From NCBI GenBank assembly GCA_021442155.1, contig CM038232.1, positions 62,651,436-62,715,435 of the forward strand: a stretch of 64,000 bases of DNA, written 5' to 3'. A model generated the notes under the pieces. It was not told the DNA's origin. It did not search any database and saw only the letters and a program-made list of their open reading frames with translations. Below, piece by piece: positions 59,410 to 64,000 of the stretch; position 1 is the first letter of the stretch; each line of letters opens with the position of its first letter. The stretch is from Cymbidium sinense. Lineage: Eukaryota; Streptophyta; Magnoliopsida; Asparagales; Orchidaceae. The position numbers and the translations under genes are program-made.

Positions 59410-59625
59410 ATGAGTTTAGAAAAATGTTTACTTGAATCATTTAATAAATATGAGATGAGTGATGCTCCTATTATATTAGATCAAGTAAATAAAATTCAAG
59501 GTATCATTCATGATTTTATAGAACATAGCATAAGCATGATAGAAATATTTATAGTTGCATCAATAATAAAAAAATCATTATCATCATTAAGTCAATTTGC
59601 ACAAACACTTAATTTAATAAAAGTA
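59410..59625 (+). pseudogene. Copia gag fragment
   Basis: Encodes about 70 residues typical of the middle of copia-type gag proteins: LLESFNKYEMSD, then QVNKIQGIIHDFIEH and a FIVASIIKKSLSSLSQFAQ stretch. Nothing of protease or pol follows. The sequence turns into hAT-like DNA within about 70 bases. It is an isolated fragment next to, or inside, the second hAT copy. Confidence 0.6.
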
Positions 59626-59689
59626 AGATGCCTTTTGATGATCTTATTATTGTAGTTAGAATATAAGAAAAATAATAGAAGAAAATTTT

Positions 59690-60363
59690 ATATGATGATA
59701 TTGAGATTATAGAGGAGAGAGAGTCTTCTTATTCCAAACCACAAAGCTCAACTACATATGACATATGATTAGATCAAGGGAAGATAAAGGTTAATAATCT
59801 AGAAAACTCTTTTTCTCCTAGAACTAAGCCTGAATCATAACCTTTTATTAAATATATGTTGGCATTAAAATAGGAAGTGCATCATGTTGATATGACACTG
59901 GTTTGATGATTTTTTGATAGTTGCATTCCAATGAATGCATTCAACTCACCATATGTACAAAAAGCCATTGATGCAATAGCTACTATTGTACTTAGATATG
60001 AGATTCCGTCTTTTTATAGAATGCAGGTTAATTTAGTGAGAGATTGTAAAGAAGAATGTAGGCTACTGGTTGAGACTTGGAGACATTACTGGAAGGAAGC
60101 TGATGACTAATTATTGGAAAAATAACATAAATAAAACTTTGATTAATTTCTTAATTTATTGTCCATAAGGTCTCAGTATTTTAAAATCACTTGATGCCTC
60201 TAATATTAATAAAGATGCAAGTACATTATATTCTTTATTCAATGAAGTTGTTGAATGGGTTGTCGCAAAAAATATGGTTTAATTAGTCACTAATAATGTT
60301 GTAAATTATAAAAGAGTAGGAGAATTACTTCATGATAAATTTTGTACCTCCTTGTAAAAGTGA
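59690..60363 (+). pseudogene. Second hAT (DUF659) relative, 5' part
   Basis: Matches the hAT relic at 1.7-2.35 kb in order and orientation: the gaggagagagagtcttcttat and tcaactacatatgacatatg words, then a GATTTTTTGATAGTTGCATTCC block (AIARWFFDNCIP equivalent), then KAIDAIATIV and RDCKEECRLLVE. Frameshifts and stops are frequent. The match breaks off at ctccttgtaaaa (hAT copy 1: ctccttgtgaag). Confidence 0.8.
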
Positions 60364-60666
60364 GTTTTTTAAAATCATCTTGTGCCATTTTCTAAACCAT
60401 TTTCACTAGTCTATTCTAGACATGATTATCTAATTTTTTGACTCTTTTTCATGATTTTTAGAGTTGTCATGATTAATATATAAAAGAATCTATATAAAGT
60501 TATTATTAAAATATAGCAAATTTTATAATTACCATTATATCCATTAATATATTAAATTAAAAATAAATAAATGTCATATATATTCAATCCTCTCCCTTGT
60601 TTTCTTCATTTTACCCAAGCAAAAAAGTTTAAGAGAGAGAAAATGTGATCCGCTGGTCAGAGAGTT

Positions 60667-60834
60667 TTTTTTTTTTTTGGAATGGGTATCCACCCTTGTG
60701 GATGAGGATGCGTTACTAATCCCACGAATGCACATTCATCACCGCGTGTGGGCCCCACTTAATTTCCCGCATTTTGCAAGCCTCCTCGGAATCGAACCGG
60801 GGTTCCGCATCAACGAGCTAAGAGACGGTGGGTA
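60667..60834 (-). mobile_element. tRNA-derived SINE with exact 14-bp target duplication
   Basis: Read on the minus strand, the 168-bp element begins TACCCACCGTCTCTTAGCTC. It has a polymerase III A-box-like word (TTAGCTCGTTGATG) and a perfect B box (GGTTCGATTCC) at about 60788-60798. It ends in a poly(A) tail, seen as a T run at 60667-60678 on the plus strand. The flanks are exact 14-base copies of ctggtcagagagtt (60653-60666 and 60835-60848). This is the classical structure of a LINE-mobilised SINE. Confidence 0.93.
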
Positions 60835-61460
60835 CTGGTCAGAGAGTTGATTTCGTCCAGGGAGCCAGTTGGGAAAATTGTCCGGCCCTAGGTAAGCTAC
60901 TGTCTACCTACTTCAAATTTCAAATTGCCACTCCTGTGTGTATTTTTGGTATTTTATTTTGTTAGATTTCATACAAACTTAGAACTATGGAGATTTTTTT
61001 ATTATGTAACTTTTGATGTGTTGTAGAATGAACTGTATTGGACATATTAACATAGAAAAATAAATTTTTTACCGGGTATTTTGTGTTGTATAGCATTTTG
61101 TGTATTTTTTTTGTGAGTATATTGAGCGTGATAAAAATTACTATAATGCAAGAAAAGCTTAAAATATTGTTCTAGACATTATATATTAATGATTTTATAA
61201 ATTTTGATTGTTGATATATGCCTACAAATTTACTTGAAATTCTTACTATTAGTTGTACTCACTGATATTTATATATTTTGCAACATATTTAATAATATTT
61301 ATGTATAATGAAAATAATAATATTCAATGCTTAAGTATCAAATTATATGTTCAAAAAGAGGGAAAATAGTTAGAAAGTATAGGTGACTGGATGATTGCAT
61401 ATTATGTATATTCAAGTGGAGTTATAAGGACTTGTGTACTTATAAAATTGTGCATCTGTG

Positions 61461-61675
61461 TAGAGGCGTACCTATGTTATTCTCAGGGTGCGAAATTGCC
61501 CACCCTGAATTTTTTTATATAATTATATATTAGTTGATAATGTTATCATCATTGTATAACAAAAAAAAGAGGAAAAAATAATACTAATTTTATCCCCAGC
61601 CACACACCCTGCAGTCTCGCATTCATGCTGTTGGTTTCTCACCCATTGGCAATCACTTGATTCGTCACTTGATTC

Positions 61676-61712
<37 letters not shown>

Positions 61713-62585
61713 TGGCGCTGACACCATCTATCCACATTGGAACTATTTAATTTTTGTTGGCTTTATTTTTCTTTTTTTTTCTAGAAAATGGTGAGAGTTT
61801 AGAGTTACAATGCAATGCAAGGCTAATCTAAAATTTTTTAGGTAAAACACAATCAACTCACATTTTTTTTAAAGGGGGAAAAAAATACTCTCTTTGCTCT
61901 TTAGTTAGAAATAGAATAATATCTTAAATTTATTAAACCTACTATTTTCTAAAAACTTGTCAGAAAGAAAATAAATTTTTAAGAAAATATTCAATAAAAA
62001 TAATATAATATTTTAAAATAAACAAATTAGAGTTAAAATATATTAGTAAAAATTTGATAAATTTATAAATTTACTTTAATATGATCATAATACAAAAATA
62101 CTTAATTAATTTTACTTCGTATTCCTTCATTTTGTTTTCTGCCTTTATTCACATACAAATATTGTGTTAATAAACTTTTTTATCTGATTATATGCTTCAT
62201 TTTTATGACATAGTAAAAAATGATGATGATTGACAAGAAATACTATAATATAAAATTAATAAATTAATATTTTCGAAGTAGAATTATTGCACAATAGTAT
62301 GGTGCAATTTAACCTAATTTAATAGGTGATGACTAACTCAATGATTGTTTAATATCTTATATTAAGAAAAAAAAATCTATGATTTGATTCCCAATGAATT
62401 ATTATTCAAAACTATCAAAAAGTATAAAATAGGACGAAAAATTTGTGATCAATTTTTAAGATATCGATCAAACTGAAATACAAAATTTTATTTTTAATAA
62501 TGGATTATTCAGTTTGATTAATTTTAATATGAATTAATTTACATAATAAATTTGCCTACCCTAAAAAAATGGTTGGTTCTGCCCA
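61461..62585. mobile_element. Non-autonomous DNA element with 10-bp target duplication
   Basis: A 1125-bp element lies directly between exact copies of tgcatctgtg (61451-61460 and 62586-62595). The ends are imperfect inverted repeats: tagaggcgtacctatgttat with cagggtg on the left, and the inverse of tgggcagaaccaaccatttt with agggtag on the right. There is no transposase frame. The interior is AT-rich with a CT-repeat. The duplication length fits a Mutator-like origin, while the end sequence also recalls hAT-type MITEs, so the superfamily is uncertain. Confidence 0.85.
61678..61709. repeat. CT microsatellite
   Basis: A (CT)n run of about 32 bases inside the 1125-bp DNA element. Confidence 0.9.
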
Positions 62586-63336
62586 TGCATCTGTGCATTT
62601 TATATGCCTGAATAAATATGAACAAGTAGAGGTATAAGTGAAAGTAAAGATATAAGAGACAGAGTGAAAATATGAATAAGAGGAGGTATAAATAGAAGTG
62701 CAGATATAAGAGGCAAAAGAAAAGCTTTAAAATAGTCTAAATAAAGAAAAGAGCTATTATTTCATATTGACTTAGTTTATTGATCGTTTGTATCTGTTTG
62801 ATATTAATGTTTTTATCTTGACAGGTGTGATAGACACAATATGTGACTTATTGAAATATTATTTTAATTCATTTAAATTTATAAAATGAGATTTTTGATA
62901 AATATCTATTATTTTATATTGTATATATTAAAAACTGTAGTAGATTTCGTGTAGCCTACTGAGTTGTGGTTGCTCACCCATGTCGTATTTACATGTGTTA
63001 TTTTAGGAATGAGTAAGACTCAAGTTGAGTACAGACTTTTTGTTATTATTGAGAGCCTTACTTTAGATATGTTTCTACTTTAGATATACTCTTTCGGGAG
63101 TCCTGATAGTATACATATTTTATTGGTGAAAAAAACTCATATAATTATTGCTATTTTGATGTATAGTTGTGATATGATATGATGTGATTACTTTTATTTT
63201 ATGATATTTTGATGAAAATAGTGGCTCTGTTTTGTGTAATAGAAAATTTCTTCAAATAGATCTTGGGTCTTTAATTAACTCTTACCTCTTGACACGATAT
63301 GTCCCGTCTTGGTATGACGGTTTACATTGGGTTAGG

Positions 63337-64000
63337 TTATGACATTAGTAGCATGCAACATGTTGTAGATCTAGTTAAGAAGGCTTCCAAAGTGACTATT
63401 TATTTATAAAAATGTATTCTTTCTAGCTTGATTAAGAAAAAGACCTGGTTGGAGAGAGATCATCTGAATTGAAGCAACACATTTTGCAACAACTTCTTTT
63501 ATTTCTTTAAAATATGTTAATGATCACATGCATGATTTGCAAGCATTACTAACTAGTAAGAACTTTAATGATTCAAATTCATCAAAAATAATGAAATAAA
63601 AAAGTAGGCAAGTTCTATTATAATGGGTTCTACATTTTTGAATGATTACTTTGTTATGCCAAAATTAGTAGGTCCATTCTTTATAATAGAATGTAAAAAG
63701 AAATGAGGGAAATCAAAGGCATGTTTAGAATCACAAAAGGATTATATAAGCCATATATAAGTATTACTAAGCGCTAATGGAATCGTCAACTTCGCCAAGG
63801 TATTCATTCTCATGCATATTTTTTAAATCATCATTTTCAGTATGATCAAGAAAACTACTGCCAAAAACCTAAGATTATACAATGATTGGTTAAAATTATT
63901 TAAAATAAAATTACATATGTGCTAAGCATAATCTTGCAATGAATGAGGTGAAAATCTATCGAGATTATTTAAAATTTTTTGGGAAACCAATTGCTCTAGT
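63337..64000 (+). pseudogene. Second hAT relative, 3' part, running off the window
   Basis: Matches about 2385-3090 of the hAT relic at the left of the window: gcatgcaacatgttgtagat (hAT 1: gcctcatgtagtggatct), cacattttgcaacaacttct, then the FNHHFQYDQENYCQ-like block at about 63830-63870 and NEVKIYRDYLKFF near 63940. Frameshifts and stops are present. It continues beyond 64000, so the dimerisation region is not seen. Confidence 0.8.

Larger units (their letters stand above)
60364..63336 (+). mobile_element. Solo-LTR-like insertion splitting the second hAT copy
   Basis: About 3 kb lies between the two halves of the hAT copy. It starts near tgtaaaagtg and ends ggttaggttatgaca, so TGT..ACA ends are possible. 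The right part has LTR-like words: gtgtagcctactgagttgtg with gttgctcacccatg at about 62952-62985, and ggtatgacggtttacattgg before the end. No coding region is present. No target duplication was seen, and about 30 bases of hAT sequence are missing at the junction, so the insertion was imprecise or later altered. A SINE and a DNA element are nested inside. Confidence 0.55.

Noticed and set aside
60780..60834. tRNA gene on the minus strand
   Set aside because: The A and B boxes belong to a SINE with poly(A) tail and target duplications; no cloverleaf can be completed.
1..64000. CRISPR arrays, operons or bacterial-type defence genes
   Set aside because: No short regular repeats with unique spacers and no bacterial-type gene spacing are present; every coding trace is plant nuclear or plant transposon.

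Overview
This is a window of plant nuclear DNA: AT-rich, with a spliced TRF-like Myb gene, plant-type RTE LINEs, Ty3/gypsy and Ty1/copia elements, hAT and MITE-type DNA transposons and a tRNA-derived SINE. Introns with GT..AG borders and a PBS complementary to initiator methionine tRNA fit a flowering plant. I cannot name the species. Nothing in it looks bacterial or organellar.

Layout. 1-5.0 kb: a decayed hAT transposase gene (BED finger plus DUF659 plus dimerisation region). 5.0-23.3 kb: one family of very long, non-coding, LTR-like repeat. Two copies lie head to tail (about 5.05-11.29 and 11.82-18.57 kb, reading on the minus strand) and one partial copy is inverted (about 20.2-23.3 kb). 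A motif-rich spacer and a degenerate minisatellite (18.6-20.2 kb) lie between them. 23.3-28.9 kb: AT-rich intergenic DNA with MITEs. 29.5-43.3 kb: the only gene that looks intact, a six-exon minus-strand gene for a protein with a C-terminal Myb/telobox domain. I reconstruct it to 615 residues with no in-frame stop. Two of its middle exons are duplicates of each other, and its third intron is 8.2 kb long because it holds a LINE, a second LINE fragment, MITEs and a long hairpin. 43.9-45.3 kb: an LTR-like relic and a GTCG-rich island. 45.3-51.6 kb: an LTR-bounded but dead chromovirus (Ty3/gypsy with chromodomain). 51.6-54.6 kb: a copia relic with a clear PBS, interrupted by a DNA element with an exact 10-bp target duplication. 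55.1-58.1 kb: another LTR-like relic, three unrelated tandem arrays and a purine/pyrimidine-rich tract. 59.4-64 kb: a copia gag scrap and a second hAT relative broken by a solo-LTR-like insertion, which itself carries a SINE (exact 14-bp target duplication) and a 1.1-kb DNA element (exact 10-bp target duplication).

The window is therefore one probable housekeeping/nuclear gene inside a deeply nested transposon landscape. I see no operon-like or defence-like system. The most informative items are the exon duplication in the Myb gene, the nucleosome-length internal periodicity of the giant LTR-like repeat, and a MITE family that carries a tRNA-like promoter module. All calls were made by reading the sequence; no database search was run.
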